This document shows positions 33,601 through 47,800 of a DNA stretch of 64,000 nucleotides, one piece after another. The translations under genes were made by a program, and so were the position numbers. The stretch is from Tomocerus qinae (Eukaryota > Arthropoda > Collembola > Entomobryomorpha > Tomoceridae). The stretch lies in assembly GCA_020055645.1 (NCBI GenBank), contig CM034549.1, positions 14,653,930 to 14,717,929 of the forward strand, written 5' to 3'. Position 1 is the first letter of the stretch; each line of letters starts with the position of its first letter. The notes beneath the pieces were generated by a model, which was not told the DNA's origin, did no database searches, and worked only from the letters and a program-made list of their open reading frames with translations.

Positions 33601-36423
33601 TTGAGTCCCCGTGGCTGCATATTGACTGACTTGGTGCTCACTCTATTCTGATTTAAATTTTCACCAATAGTATTTTCGTCGTTATCAATTTCAACGCTGA
33701 TTTTGACAAAGTGGGTATTTCCATTGGTTTTAGCTCCTGGTATATTCAGATTTTCGCAACTGTTCACATTGCTCTCCTGATATTTGGGAGAGGATCCATT
33801 TTTCAAAAGATGTTTGCCTTTGCTTCCTCTCCGACTGGAAATGCTTTGGTTTAATTGATCTTTCAGGCGTTTAGAGGTCGTTCTCTGCGTAAGACTCAAT
33901 GAATTGTTAATTCGTTGGGGTGCCATTATGTTATCTCTCTGTCCACGCAGCCTCCACACACACAGGGCTATTCTCAGGTTCAGAAATGTGATGAGAAAAA
34001 ATGGGAGGATGAAAGTTAGCACACTGTCTGCGTAATTAGCAATCCTAGAAATATTGTTGTATCTTTCCAAAACATAACATATGGATCTGGTTTCCATTTT
34101 CGTAATATTTTCCATTGATGTATCATTGCCTGGATAATTAGCAAATCCATCAGCAACTGAAAAGAAATAATAACAGTAACAATAACAAATTATATAGCTC
34201 ACCTCAGAATACTCTGGTCTTAGTATCTTTTGTTCCTTTCAAATACATCTACCTAATGAATAAATTCTTTAGAAACGAAACTAATCCTACTTTCTCTCAA
34301 GAAAATGAAAGCATTCACTTGAAAATATAATTTCTCCAAAAAGCTTTTGTGAGGTGTAATTGAAGTAATCTTTAGGGGGAAACTAAGCAATCGCTGTAGA
34401 GTGTCAAAAATATACTTATACACAAACGAGACATGAATAGATATATAGGTAGACATATTTTATTGCTTTACCAAGTTTGTAGTTATAATATAGAGATAGA
34501 TTGAGACATCAAGGAATTGTAGTCGTGCTTTTAATATCTTTCAACCAACTATTTTACAGAATTTTCATTAATAAGCCACATATGGAAATATTGCTTTGTA
34601 TCAGTTTTATACAAAGTTGCTATTATGTAATATTATGTTCCACAAAATAAGTAGGATGAATTAATCATCGTATGATACGACGAAAATTGCAAAACCAACT
34701 GGAAAATACCTCTGAGGCAACAAATTAGAATAATCTTCAAAGCAAATCCTCTTGTGGGCAACTTAGTATTCACCATACAGAGACAGAAACACAAAAGGCC
34801 TATTTATCTGTACTCTATTCATTATTGCAGAATGGAACTTTCTCCACTTCATTAGCTATGTACACTAAAAGCCTCCGTTATGTCGCGAAAAGCGCTGTTA
34901 CATAGACTATTTGTTTTCAAGAATTCCAAACAAAAAGTTAAAAAATGACAGAAAAAGGCTAGGTATATATTTATTTTATTTCTGTTACATGGACTTCTAC
35001 GCGGAAATCACTCTCCTGGGGAGGACTACTCCTTATGCATTAATAAGCCAGCTAATACATGCACAGTGCAGCCATCAGTTTAAGATTGCTTTACAGTTAA
35101 CTAATTTGAAGAGTCACGAACAGATGTTGTTTAATGTTTTAAAATAAATTAAAAGCATTCAGTTAATGTCTGGCATTGGAGATTTTGGAGAAAGAAATAC
35201 TATCTAAAAATCTTTTGGAGAAAAGTTTTTTTTAGATCCTTTATACTAGAAAACGGTCCGGGTTCATTTCATAACATTTTGTTTGTATACGCCTTAAATA
35301 ACCGTATTTATTATTCGAGTCTCTTAAATAAAAATCAAAGAAAAAATGTGTTTCATTTCCTTATACGCGTTCTGTAGTATTACCAAGGAGTATGGGTGTT
35401 ATTTAATATGTGCAGTGAAAGCAACTATTAAGAATTCACAAAAACAAATCCTAATTCTACACGTTATCCAACTTAAGAATAAAAGGTCTTCCTTCAGAGC
35501 ATAACTTGATCACACTACAGAATGACTTTCCCCGTGTTTAGGCATAAATTCAAGGAATAAGATTTCAGCTTTCTTAAGCTTTTCTTCCCTTCATCCAACT
35601 ATGCCATATATACATAATACTGTATTTAGCAGAACATTCTCGGTGGAGCAACGAACTTTGAAGGGAAATGATTTCAATTAGGGAAACCAGATAGGGATTT
35701 AATAGAAATACACTAATCATTAGGATATTGGAGAAAGATTGTAATAGGATGGAAAATAACAACGTACCTGAGTCTCCAGGATGTTCTCTGCCTTTATTAA
35801 CGGTTCTAGGGCAGTCAACAGTGCAATTTTCTGTAACCGGATGAAAAGTCGAATTGGTGAGTTGAGAATAAGATAACTCAATTCCGTTCTCATCCTTCAA
35901 GTTTCCAAAACCAGTGGAGGAAGCAGTTGTTGTTGTAGTGCTGGCGTCATTAATCGTTTGGTCAAATGGGATATACTGAATGACGGTGGCTATAACCCAT
36001 ATGTACGAAAAGAAAAGAGCGGCGACGATGACCAAACAAAATATTACTTTCTTGGCTCTGGCCACTGTACAAACAGTTGGTCTAGTCAAAGGGTAGCAGA
36101 CTGCGAAAAATCTTTCGACGGTAAAAGCGACAGTGAGCCAGACGCTGAGAAAACTCGTTACTTGACCCAAGTAGTAAATAAGTGGACACGTAAGTCGTGA
36201 AGACATCACATCGTATTCCATATCTGTCAACCATACTGCAAGAAGATTAATGAGAAATCCAGTGTCGCTTATGGCCAATGCTGACAGGTAGAAGGATGAC
36301 GAAAGATTACGGTGCGTTGGAGACATACAGAAAACCCAGACCGAAAGACCGTTCCCAAGCGCTCCGAATAAACATAGCAAAGGTGTGTAGACCAAATTGA
36401 ACTTTTCGCCGCCCTTGAGAAAC
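30674..36423 (-). CDS. Class A neuropeptide-type GPCR (FMRFamide/TRHR-receptor-like), 5' exon missing
   Basis: Three exons join in frame on the minus strand: 36423-35768, 34156-33450 and 31054-30674. Donors are gtacgt below 35768 and gtataa below 33450. Acceptors are TTTTCAG before 34156 and AATAG before 31054. The first covers TM1 (LVYTPLLCLFGALGNGLSVW), TM2 (YLSALAISDTGFLINLLAVW), TM3 with ERF in place of DRY (TVERFFAVCYPL), and TM4. The second covers TM5, a long third loop rich in Ser/Arg/Asn, and TM6 (VFLVLNLPSHAIRAAMF). The third covers TM7 (NTNFSVNFLLYCVSG) and the tail, ending TEIEMETTYA. The second extracellular loop is unusually long, over 100 residues, with several N-x-S/T sites. 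The exon with the start codon lies upstream of 36423 and was not found. The ligand is unknown, and GHSR- or TRHR-like naming is equally possible. Confidence 0.85.
31815..32210. repeat. ~40-bp minisatellite in the last GPCR intron
   Basis: About ten diverged units of the form ATGAAAATCAACAGAAAATC followed by AAAATTGATTAATGTTGACT. Unit length is nearly constant at 40 bp. Confidence 0.85.
32440..32636. repeat. GGAC-microsatellite-bearing interspersed repeat
   Basis: The stretch runs from AATGGACCGATTTACCCC through AAAGTTATCGTGGGGACGG to a (GGAC/GTAC)n run at 32552-32590, ending in CTCGCTTCCTCAGGCGAGC, a short hairpin. The organisation resembles a dispersed non-coding repeat seen in several invertebrate genomes. 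That comparison is from memory and unverified. Confidence 0.5.
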
Positions 36424-37595
36424 CTTTAAACAATATAAATTCATTTCATCAAGTTGCTTTTACATGTTGACCTACTCATTCAAGCTAAATATTTTGTTAA
36501 CCACCCAGACTACAGATATTGTAGTTACGCAATCCTAACTAAGTGTTTATTTTGATAAATTCTAAAAATAGAACGAATTATTCCGGATAGATAAGTTAAA
36601 ACAGAAATTTGATTCCCCATCTTCCTTCACCTCGCTACTGTCGCTACTTCACTTGGAAGTTTCGCAGTCTGTGAATTTGAAATATATTAAACATTTGGAC
36701 GTAAAGACGATATACTACTGACGGAGATACATTTTATTTCCAGGAAGTCTGTGTAATGTTGCAAAGGTAAGAGGTAACTGTTTCTTCGAGTTTCTTTTAT
36801 TATGTGACAAGAAAGAAGGATTTTTCATGCAATTTCCTACACCTCTTAAGTAAACAGTCCGTAAATACGACTTTGTGTTGAGAGATTCGACGCAATATCA
36901 AACACATGGATAATTTAAATGTCTATTTTTGCCACATGGGTAAACATGAAAGAATGATGCACAGTGATGCTCACAGTAGTCATTGAAATTCAAAATAATA
37001 CTGCAGATATGAGAATTCATTTTTCTCCTGCATTCCAACATTTTCTGAGAAAAACGTAATAAATTCAAGCTGCTTCAACAATAAAATTACTTTTGAAAAA
37101 TATGGCTGAGCGAATGTTACTAGTGCACTATGTGATATCTAAAAGATTCAGTTTTGCAATCCAATGATTTTGGTTAATACCTATATGTTTGCATCTCATA
37201 TTCGTACACCGCTGTGCTACCAAATACCCCTTCAATTCAGTTCAGAAGATATTCATCTGTCAAATGTTATTTACTTTCTTGTTTCCCACAGCCTTTGCGA
37301 TTCAAACAGTTTGAGTTTCAACAAACGCGATTCTTATGCTTGCTCAAGCAAAATTAACAAGCCATTAGCTAATCAGTTTCAATAATTTTAACGTAGGGAT
37401 TTCAAGCTTGTGAAGAGGGATCTCATACTCAAACAATGTAAACCACAATATAACACCTAGGGAACTTTTGAGCATCTGCACCTGCTCAAAAGTTCAAAGG
37501 AACTTTTGAGCACCCATGCAGCATTTGGCATAGGTAGGCATGCCATGAATGCCAGGCCGTGCCAGACGCTTCACAAATAACCCTTTTCATTTTAT

Positions 37596-38222
37596 GTAAA
37601 TAAAATACCCAGTAAATAAATAAAATACCCAGTAAATAAATAAAATACCCAGTAAATAAATAAAATACCCACTAAATAAATAAAATACCCACTAAATAAA
37701 TAAAATACACACTAAATAAATAAAATAACCACTAAATAAATAAAATGTCCACTAAATATATAAAATACACAATAAATAAATAAAATATCCACTAAATATA
37801 TCAAATACACACTAAATAAATAAAATTCAAACTAAATAAATAAAATACCCACTAAATATACAAAATACCCACTAAATAAATAAAATACCCACTAAATAAA
37901 TAAAATACCCAATAAATGAATAAAATACCCACTAAATAAATAAAATACCCACTAAATAAATAAAATACCCACTAAATAAATAAAATACCCACTAAATAAA
38001 TAATATACCCCCTAAATAAATAATATATCCATTAAATAAATAAAATATCCATTAAATAAATAAAATAACAACTAAATAAATAAAATAACAACTAAATAAA
38101 TAAAATAACAACTAAATAAATAAAATAACAACTAAATAAATAAAATAACAACTAAATAAATAAAATAACAACTAAATAAATAAAATAACAGCTAAATAAA
38201 TAAAATAACCTCTAAATAAATA
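37596..38222. repeat. 20-bp tandem array, left arm of the FB-like element
   Basis: About 31 units of AAATAAATAAAATACCCACT and variants. A homogeneous block of ATAACAACT variants lies at 38060-38190, which shows local amplification of one variant. Confidence 0.88.
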
Positions 38223-38223
38223 T

Positions 38224-38662
38224 ACAGGTATTTTATTTATTTGGTGGGTATTTTATATATTTAGTGGGTATTTTATTTATTTAGTGGATATTTTATTTAT
38301 TTAGTGGGTATTTTATTTATTTATTGGATATTTTATTTATTTAGTGGATATTTTATTTATTTAGTGTGTATTTGATATATTTAGTGGATATTTTATTTAT
38401 TTAGTGTGTATTTTATATATTTAGTGGGTATTTTATTTATTTAGTGGGTATTTTTATATATTTAGTGGGTATTTTATTTATTTAATGGGTATTTTATTTA
38501 TTTAGTGGGTATTTTATTTATTTAGTTTGTATTTTATTTATTTAGTGGGTATTTTATTTATTTAGTTTGTATTTTATTTATTTAGTTTGTATTTTATTTA
38601 TTTAGTTTGTATTTTATTTATTTGGTGGGTATTTTATTTATTTAGTTTGTATTTTATTTACA
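38224..38662. repeat. 20-bp tandem array, right arm of the FB-like element
   Basis: About 22 units of GGGTATTTTATTTATTTAGT, inverted relative to the left array and nine or so units shorter, so the arms differ in copy number. Confidence 0.88.
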
Positions 38663-38811
38663 TAATATGAAATGGGTTATTTGTGAAGCTTCTGGCACGG
38701 CCTGGCATTCGTGGCATGCCCACCTATGCCAAATGCTGCATGGGTGCTCAAAAGTTTCTTTGAACTTTTGAGCAGGTGCAGATGCTCAAAAGTTCCCTAG
38801 GTCAATATAAC

Positions 38812-41800
38812 AGGATACGAAATCAAGGAACTGTTAATTATCCGTTCTAGTTCTTTTATAGCGGTTTGATATTTGTTTTCTTAAGAAGTGGTTTTTCTCA
38901 TGCAGAGCTTCTAGAAGTTTTTCTTATAAAGTCATCTCTACAATGTACTTTAAATGGGGGAATGCATGTAGCTCAGTCATTTTTAGAAACATTAAAGTGA
39001 AAATTAATAACTTTGGTAGATTAAATAGTGTAAAAATATATTTGATAATCGATAAAAATCGAATTTTTAAGGGCACAACTGTAGTTTAGAAAGACTGTCA
39101 AAAATGTTATAGGTTTTTTATACGTTAATCCATGCTACAGCAAATTATTGAAGCGAAGAACTGCATGCCCCAATATCTTACGTTCAAATCAATGCTACAA
39201 TTGTTTGCAGATATAATATCTTGTGGGTTGAACAAAATCGAAGTACTGTGTACATAGATTCCCTTTAGAAAAACATATCTTACTGATACGGAAATTCTAG
39301 AATGACTATGGCCCGGAAAATCCCGTTGAGAAGAGAGTACTTATCGTCTATCCGGCCAAAGGAAAAAGCCCAGACTTTGGTTTTGAAGAGATTTTTCTCC
39401 CTAGGGTGTACCCAACATTTTACTGATTTCGGTCTTATAAAACATATTCTTTCCATCATATTCCACTTTTCAGAACTTTCTACTAGAATTATCTAGGGTT
39501 TCCAAATATCAAAAAAATTAATACTTCTCCTTGTAAAAGTCACGAAGGAGAATACGAGAGCATCCTGTTCATCGAAGCCATTAGTTGAATTAGTTCAAAT
39601 ATTATATTGAATAGAGTATGGGTATGAGTCTGAGAAAAAGACGTGATATTTAGTTGGAGGAAATCTACTAGAAGATCAAATGCTCGGGTTAAGAAAACTT
39701 TGAAGTTCTCTGTCATTCTAATAGAGAAGCCTTAAAGAATCTCGCAATGTGGGTTGCCTTTCTTCTTTTCAAATGTTGTCTGAATGGGAATGGTGTTTCC
39801 GGGCAAATTCCCACTACTAATAGTATAAGTTGGAAGAAATTCCATTTTCAAGAGTTTTAGTTGCCTCCAAGTCAAAGAATGATCAGAGGTGGTTAAAAAG
39901 TAAACTTGTTTTTAACTACTTAGATAATCAAGAAGGCTAATAAGTTGACCCCTACAGACTGAAAGAGCTAAAAATAATTTACTACTTGAATGGTAATGCA
40001 ATTGCATTAGGAGAATTACAAATAAAGCTTTCAGACACAACAAAGAAATGCGGTTGCCCATACTTGGCAATTGTTTGGTCGTTATATTCAGCTGCTGTAG
40101 TCCCTAGCAAGTGAGCTGGGTTAAGAGTAATTGCATCTTCCGACCTAAATGATTCAAAAGAAATCTTGAAGCAATATAAGTTGAAAAAGTATTACAACTT
40201 TTGCTTTGCTCTCTTTCTCAATACCAAATTATAGTGTAATACCCGGTTAGACTTACCACTTACAATCTAGTAGCTCGAAATAATTTTTGACTTTAGTCTC
40301 ATACCAAGGACAGCTTCTAGAATACTAAACTACTTATCTGAAGCTTAACGGGTCGGGGATCACCTCAATTGTTTACTTTCCGAGTAGCTACTTTACTCTT
40401 TGAAACGTTTTCAATGTCAAGCAATACTAGTGTGAGATATCCGAGACAGACGCCCAAAGATATGAACAAATAGCTCAGCTTTTCGCCTCTTGCCCTACCT
40501 TCTATTCATCTCACGGATGTTGCAGCGGTTATTTCATGCACGGAACTGACGTCAAAAGCAATTTACTATGTACCTCACACTTCATCGACAATCGCCTTGC
40601 GAAATTACTACCATTTACCAAAATTAAGATAATTAAACCGTCAGAAATGAAAAATTAAGGCTAATGATAGTAATGAAAGGTCAAGTATCATCAAAAACAA
40701 CCTTACCCCATTTAAAAAATAAAATCATGTGCACAAACAAGTTTTCAATGCTTTTCCCTGCTTTATAGGGATTAAAATTGATTCAATGTTTACTTAGGTA
40801 TCCTATCCGCAGTAATTTATTATTACTGCAATAATAAACTGTCTATATCAACCTTTCATAAATTCCAAGCTCTCTTTTCCAGACTACAATGATTTCTTAA
40901 TAGAAAATGTCCAATACCTACACTTGTATTAGATTTATGGGGTAAAATATTCCATTCCCCATCATCGATTTTAACCCTTTGATGATTCCCTGCAACAATG
41001 TACAAAGGGGGTACCTAAAAAGCCAAAAGCTGAAATCAAACGAACATTTCTATCCGAATGTGCAACACGCATGCAATTATTATTTGTAGCTTCAGTCAAG
41101 CTGTTGGACATAGATAATAAAAATTTTCGCTTGATTTATTCAGAAACAAATAAGGAACTGTGTCCTGCCTGCCTGGTGAAACTCCGGCTGTGAAAAACAT
41201 GACTACGGCACGAAACATTCATGTGTGCAGAGATATTGCATAAATATATGGCAGGTCCATACACTTTCGAATTTGTGTCCTGTCATACGGTTGGCCATTC
41301 GGTGGAAAGTCGATATAGAACATTTCATGCTTTGATGGTGTCCAATGATGTTACATCATAATAAATTATCATCGTTTATCAAACGTGATGTGAATAGCTA
41401 GTGCAAGCTCGCATGTTTAATTGACTATATAAATTGTACTTTATAGTTATATATCAGCCAAGTCAAACTTGTTGTGGAATATTGTTCCCGAGTTGATGGA
41501 GTAAGCTGATTTAAACCCTTTGAACTTAGCATATAACCACTGACATGAATTCAAAGCCTTTTACATGTGGTAATGCAAGATGTCATAACGTCTTTGCCTG
41601 TTCTGCTCTACATATTAATTCAATACTTTCTGGTTAATGCTCCAATTTTCTTTTGTGTAATCTACGAATGTTACATTCTAAAAACGGCCACAATAATGTA
41701 GATGACACTCACTCTCCCTCTTCTTATCACTTCACATACATAAATTAACCAAAAATATTGTACAGGGGTCAAAGTTCAAAAAATAAACTTTACCACAACA

Positions 41801-44800
41801 CGATCTAATTCATACACTTCTGAGAAATTCGATTTTGTACGTACTACTTCGTACAATCTCGTTCAGTAACTAGTTTACTGTAATTGAGTTAGATCAAAAT
41901 CTAATTCTGAATTCTGTTCCTTTGAAAATATAGCCAGTCATGTCCCAGTCTAATAAACCACTTTTGTCCAAGTATAGTCTGTCTAGTTTTGACATTTATA
42001 TTGGCATTTACGTATAATATCTATATGTTCCATCCATATTGTTATGTCGTGGATATCTGAGTTCATTTTAGATGCATTTGTATTTGAGAGTTATTTACTG
42101 CTTCTTAATACACATTCGTACTTTTATTACTAAACGTATACCAAGACCGATATAAGGACCAAGGATGGTAAACATTATTTAATACTTTGAGAAAGTGTCT
42201 ATTTGACCTAGTGTAGTAAGTAAGTAAGCAGTGAACTAGTAAGTGTCTAAATATTTTGTTTGAAGTAATAGTGTACATTTTACATTACAGTGAAGGGAAT
42301 ACGAATAAATATTTATAAAACTCGAGTGTTATTCTACTATGTAAGTGAATACAGATTGCTAATACAGATATATAAATCCACAAACAACTTTTTCGACTAA
42401 ATATTGTGAAAATTCGTTCGGAAGTGTGTATTTATCTGCTAGTGACAGATTTTGGGGAAATATGTACTTGGCAATACTTGGAATGATGTGGCAACTCTAT
42501 TGCCATCAAAATTCCAGGAAATTCCAGGTTTTGTAATATCCACAACTTCCAATTAATTAGAATCCACAATTTACGTTGGCAAACTCTTTGAGCCAGTAGA
42601 AAAGCTAGCAGAAACCCTTAGGCATCGTCTGTGGTCCTTTGTGGTCAAACAGGATAACAATATTATAAGTTACCAGATATTACTATTGTAAATGAACCTT
42701 TTTCCCATGGAGAAAGGATGAGATTAATAATGAGGTTTGATATTATCTAATATCAAAATGGGTTCTTGAATAGAAATACGCAGTTGTAAGTAGTTAGCAT
42801 AGAGAAATGGGTTTAACAGATACATAATGCTGAAAGTATTAAAAGAGATTGAGTTACACAGAGTTTTTATTTTTCATTCACTTCTCTGACGTTCTTTTAA
42901 ATGAAGACTTAAGAAATAGCCTAATTTATCTTGTCATGGTCAACAACACTCCAATTTGTAATTATGACTGAATGACGATGTAAACAGCTATATTTTGAAA
43001 GATAAAAATTAGGCCATTAGTACTAACGCTGTCTCCATCTTATTTAATATGCTAGAGCAGTCATTTGTTGGTACACGTACAATAAAAGTTAGCCATTAGT
43101 TCTATTTACAAAAGCATTATTTCCAACATTTCAAAGGAGTTTCGGGTGTCTATTATGACAGCCGAAATATAAGACGGGGAAGGCCTTGTTGTCTCTATCT
43201 TTCACGAACCTTATTATTTATTTCTTACCACCGCCCGCAGTCCCTATCTATCTATTACCTACAGTTTGTGGAGTAATAAGTGTATTTATATGTTTATAGT
43301 ACATACATGGGTATGATGAGAATATGATCGTCATTTTCTGTTGAGGTATCAAGTATCTAGGGCAGGTATCTTATATCCAACATATAAAGTTAACTAAGCA
43401 TAATTACTGGGAACTAATCCTTTATGCTTTCATTACCATTATACCAGGCAGAAAATAATCTGCAGAATTTATGATTTGTTAATGTTTTCTCCCAAATGCG
43501 TCAAAGGAAATATTGTAATTTCCAGAACCTAACCCATTAGAGTTTAATTCTAAAAATAGCCTCAGTCAAAACCAAAATTACTTGACATTCATGAAAAATA
43601 TTAGCGTCCTATGTTCTCTTGTCCGTTTGGAATACACTAAACGATTCCGATACCATTCTGCCAAAATAAATTATTCTATTTTTATATAAATGAGATTTTT
43701 ATACATCATGGTAGGATTTCCATTGTACTATATATTTATTGGTGGGAGTTGGATGGGAGTTATTTAGATATAAATTTCCTTAAAAGTTGGACCATAATAG
43801 TCATTACGTCAAAAAGTTTGTATCGACATACCATGCAGCAGAAAAAACAGACGGGTTTTTCATAGGATCCATTTTGATGTGCACAATTATTTCTTATCTT
43901 TACTGCTTTGTTTCCAAAAGTTCATGCTTATTTGTGAATAATTTCTTTGTTTGTCTTCATGTAAATGTTTCCATCTCCACTCGCGAATAGACGGCTGTTG
44001 AGTTAGATAATAAGAGTGTCTCAATGTCTTAAAACTTGCAAAAATGTGCAGAGGGGCAAGGTAAAAAAGTTTTCACATCACTTGCAGATAAACTATGCAA
44101 ACTGTTCCTATTCACAATCAGGGAAATAATAATATAGTGCCTACAAGATTGCACTCTCAATTGTTTGATGATATAGTGGTACTGATTGATGCATCAACCT
44201 TGATTTTTTTTCGACCCTCGATAGAATAAAGTTTAATCAGAAGTCAATATCAACACGTATATCCAATTGTACATGCCATAGACACAGTAATTATCTCATT
44301 AGTTTGTGTATGAGTATTTAATGGATAATATTCTTATCCTGGTTGTTCGCAAATTACAATGATGTTAGTCACAAAATGTTTTTAAATTCTTCCACCTGCA
44401 CTCGGGCCAATTGCAATACGACTTAAGTCATCATGACATGTGTCACCACAATTCCAAAGAGTGTGTCTGTGTCTGAAAATATGTAAAATTATGTAACTGG
44501 GTCAAACTAATCCTTTGTGTATGGAGAACAATTTTCTTCTCAAGTCTGAAACAAAACGGCACGCGGTTGCGGTAAATGGAAGAAATGTTTCTTGGAGTGT
44601 TATTTTCTTTGTTGAATTTCACTATAATTGAGATGATTCTGCTTACTAAAATTGATAACTTAAAGAGTTGTTCGACATAAAGGAAATGAAAAGGCTTCTT
44701 ATTTTCGTTAAACAATAGTACTAGATGAGGAAAGAGAGGAGATGCTTGAGTGAGACGGAGAGAGTGACTAGAAGAACTTCGAGGGAATGCATCTGATGCT

Positions 44801-47800
44801 CAAACAGGATCTGCGCTTCTCCTGTGGTAACGACAGAACTTTTGCCAATGGCACTCAAAGCAGTACAGACAGAACAAGCACAGAGAACATAGAAAACTAC
44901 ACTCGAACTCAACTTCACTCCACATCACACAAAATTTCTCTCTGGACTTTCCTTCTCCACATTGTCGTGTTGGCGTTTTTTACTATCCTCCACACCCGAC
45001 TAAAAATATTCAAGAGGCAATATCAACGAAAAAGGCGTTTGGAATTCTCAACCTTCTTTTCGTGAAAGTAAATATGTCGACTTGCCACTGAGAGATTCTT
45101 CTTTGTCATCCTTTGAATCTTTTATTGTTGTATCAGTGTATAAAGTGTATTCCCTTTGGCATCTTGGTAGAATTAATTTTCTGATTGTGTGGTCCACTGA
45201 GTACCTAAATGCACCATACTTCAGTTACACGCGTGTATTTTAATATAGGTTAACACTTCTGTCACTGAAAACCACAATTTATTATATACTTCCACAACAT
45301 TTATTTAAATGATACAACATTTGGCTTATTGGATTGACCATGAAATAATTTAATGGTAATTTTCTCTAAATAACATTACTTTCAGTTATCTACACAAGTT
45401 ATCACCAAAGTTAGTGTGCGTAATAAATGGATAGTTGACACTTACGTAGTACACTTACAGACTTATAATAACAGTATAATCCTTGTATTGAACTTTGCTT
45501 TTGCATGAGCTTGAAAGGTTTCATGTGTAGTTGTTTTATCAATTTTTATAAGTTCTAAACAGAGCTATCTACTTCAGTCCAGTTAATCCCTAATGTTTTG
45601 ATTGATGGCAAAATTACAATACACCAGGGGGAGTAAAAGCTGGATTTTGAACCAGTTTTTGTTCACTTTAGGATTTAACATGGAAGATAGTTTCTACTAT
45701 TTGATTTATCGTAAAAGCCCTCTACGCCCACGCCCATTTTACCCTTCCAAATATTTTGTTATATTATTTGCACGTGGAGTATTTACAGCACAATGCATCA
45801 CAATGCAATCGAATCCTGCGTGTTGCTATCTCCCACACGATAAAAAGCTTGAATATGTTGGACTATCCATTCAGACTTTCAAATGCAATTCACAAATGTC
45901 TAAGTAAATATGTTACGTAAATACTACATTCACGTAAGAAATAAACACTTCAAAATAGAAATGGAATTGAAGAAATGTTTCATGATCGTTGCATGAAAAG
46001 TGAGTGGATCTAGGTATGTAAACTGGCCTGGATCCAATGTACCTAAATTGTAAAGGTGATTTGTTCCAAACACAAAGGTGATATGAACTAACACCCAAAT
46101 ACGATTTCCGTTTTGTAAATTAAGGAGATGTTGAGAGTAGAACTTAATAAGTCTATGTTGTACCTTGTGAAATGCAATTAATTTCACAATGCAAATACAT
46201 CTAATACAGACATTTAGCGTGCTGGAGAATGTAATTTGGAACTTGTATAACTCTCTTTGTATAATTTCGCCAGTAAATTAGAAATCTAGCCTATTGCCTG
46301 AAGCCTCACTTGATCTGATGACCTAAATTGCGACACATAGCCTACCTACGACTAATTAAAACGGTTATTTATTACATGTAGCAAAGTTTGATTCGCGTGG
46401 AGCAGTTAAACATTATGAATTGATGAGACTCTTTAGAAGTAGAAACATGTCTTTCAATAAATACAGCATTATAGCATACTTAATAACAGTTAATAACTCT
46501 ATAATAGGCAATTATAATTCTATTTCTATTTGTTATTGTTAGGATATTTATACAATCAATTGTTATAAGACCAAATCAACTTTTGTGATTAGAGCAATTC
46601 ACCTTTATTATCATAACAGTTCCTTCCGTAGCTATGCACAATGTAAATGCTTACTGAAACTTCCTAGAAGGGGAAATTGGCCCAATGTATTTTTGTTCTA
46701 GATGGATTGAGACGATAGTAAAGATTGAGCATTGATAGTGGCATAGTCTATTTGTAACGAAATGATAGGGAAAGTCCAACAAATTGTGTTGAACTATTGT
46801 GCGGAACTAGCTACACACCACTCGTTTCGTAATTTTCAATAAAAATTTCAGAATTATATTTTCTGAGAAGCAGAGCAATGAAAAATCTTTGCCTGAAGTA
46901 ATCCTATGGATGTTCATTTATACCTATAGACATGACTCAGCATGACGCACTATTACCAGTTACCCCAGTACTTGATCATAAAATTCGATCAGGTACACGT
47001 ACACTTGGCGTGTGCCAATATTGCCAACTACTATGTACTTATTCATCATTTTCTTGTCAATTAGGTGCAATATTTGTTTCTGTTCAGTGTAAGGTTCGTC
47101 TCGGATGTTATTTGCCCTAAGGACAAGACATAATGATGAAAGAGGTATGCTGTGCATGTAAAGAGTAGACACTCAGTAACTAATTTAATAATATAATTTG
47201 ATAAGAATGTTCAATGTTCGCACTGTATTAAACTTTGAATAACCACTTATGAGTTGATTAGGGATAAATTTAGAAAAGGTGAAGGTTATCTTATGCAATA
47301 TATTAGGGTCGAGAACATGTTTATTATACAAAGCCAGATGGTAATTTAAAATCTGTTTACTCATAAGATTATAATTTTATATAAGCATAATGCTATACAG
47401 TAACTGCTAAAACTGCTACTCAAATAATTGCTTTTTATGATGCAATTTCGAATACAGTCTGGCATTTAAAAAAATTCTGTATGATGTATGATTAATACCT
47501 AACTCTCAGCTATCAATACACTAATATTATGGGTTATAAATAGGCTAATGCATCTGCACAATTCGACTTTGTGCATTGATTAGCAGGTGATATATAAAAA
47601 CGACGAAATAACTCAGCGTACGTTTGGCAGTAGTGTTAAATAGTGAATTCGATATTTGTATTCCTATCTTTTATGCATGATGAATGCACACTGAGAATCA
47701 ACACGTAATATGTGAAGGGAGAATCATTGTGTGCAGCTCATAAATCAAATGTCTATCTGACATCATAAGACCCGACCGAGAGACACCAACTAAAACGACA

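Larger units (their letters stand above)
37455..38802. mobile_element. FB-like foldback element with 9-bp target duplication
   Basis: CAATATAAC is duplicated exactly at 37446-37454 and 38803-38811. The termini are ACCTAGGGAACTTTTGAGCA in inverted orientation. Each end has about 140 bp of unique sequence containing three alternating copies of GAACTTTTGAGCA, then a long array of a 20-bp unit (ACTAAATAAATAAAATACCC on the left, its complement on the right) meeting at about 38223. There is no coding capacity. Nine-base duplications and inverted repeats made of short tandem units match Drosophila FB elements, whose NOF partner encodes a Mutator-like transposase. Assignment to the MULE group is therefore reasonable but not proven. 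Confidence 0.82.

Noticed and set aside
44721-44918. Signal-peptide-like ORF (VVFYVLCACSVCTALSAIG), possible GPCR first exon
   Set aside because: It has no ATG in frame (the apparent start is GTG after an upstream stop), no clear donor, and hydrophobicity can arise by chance in AT-rich DNA.
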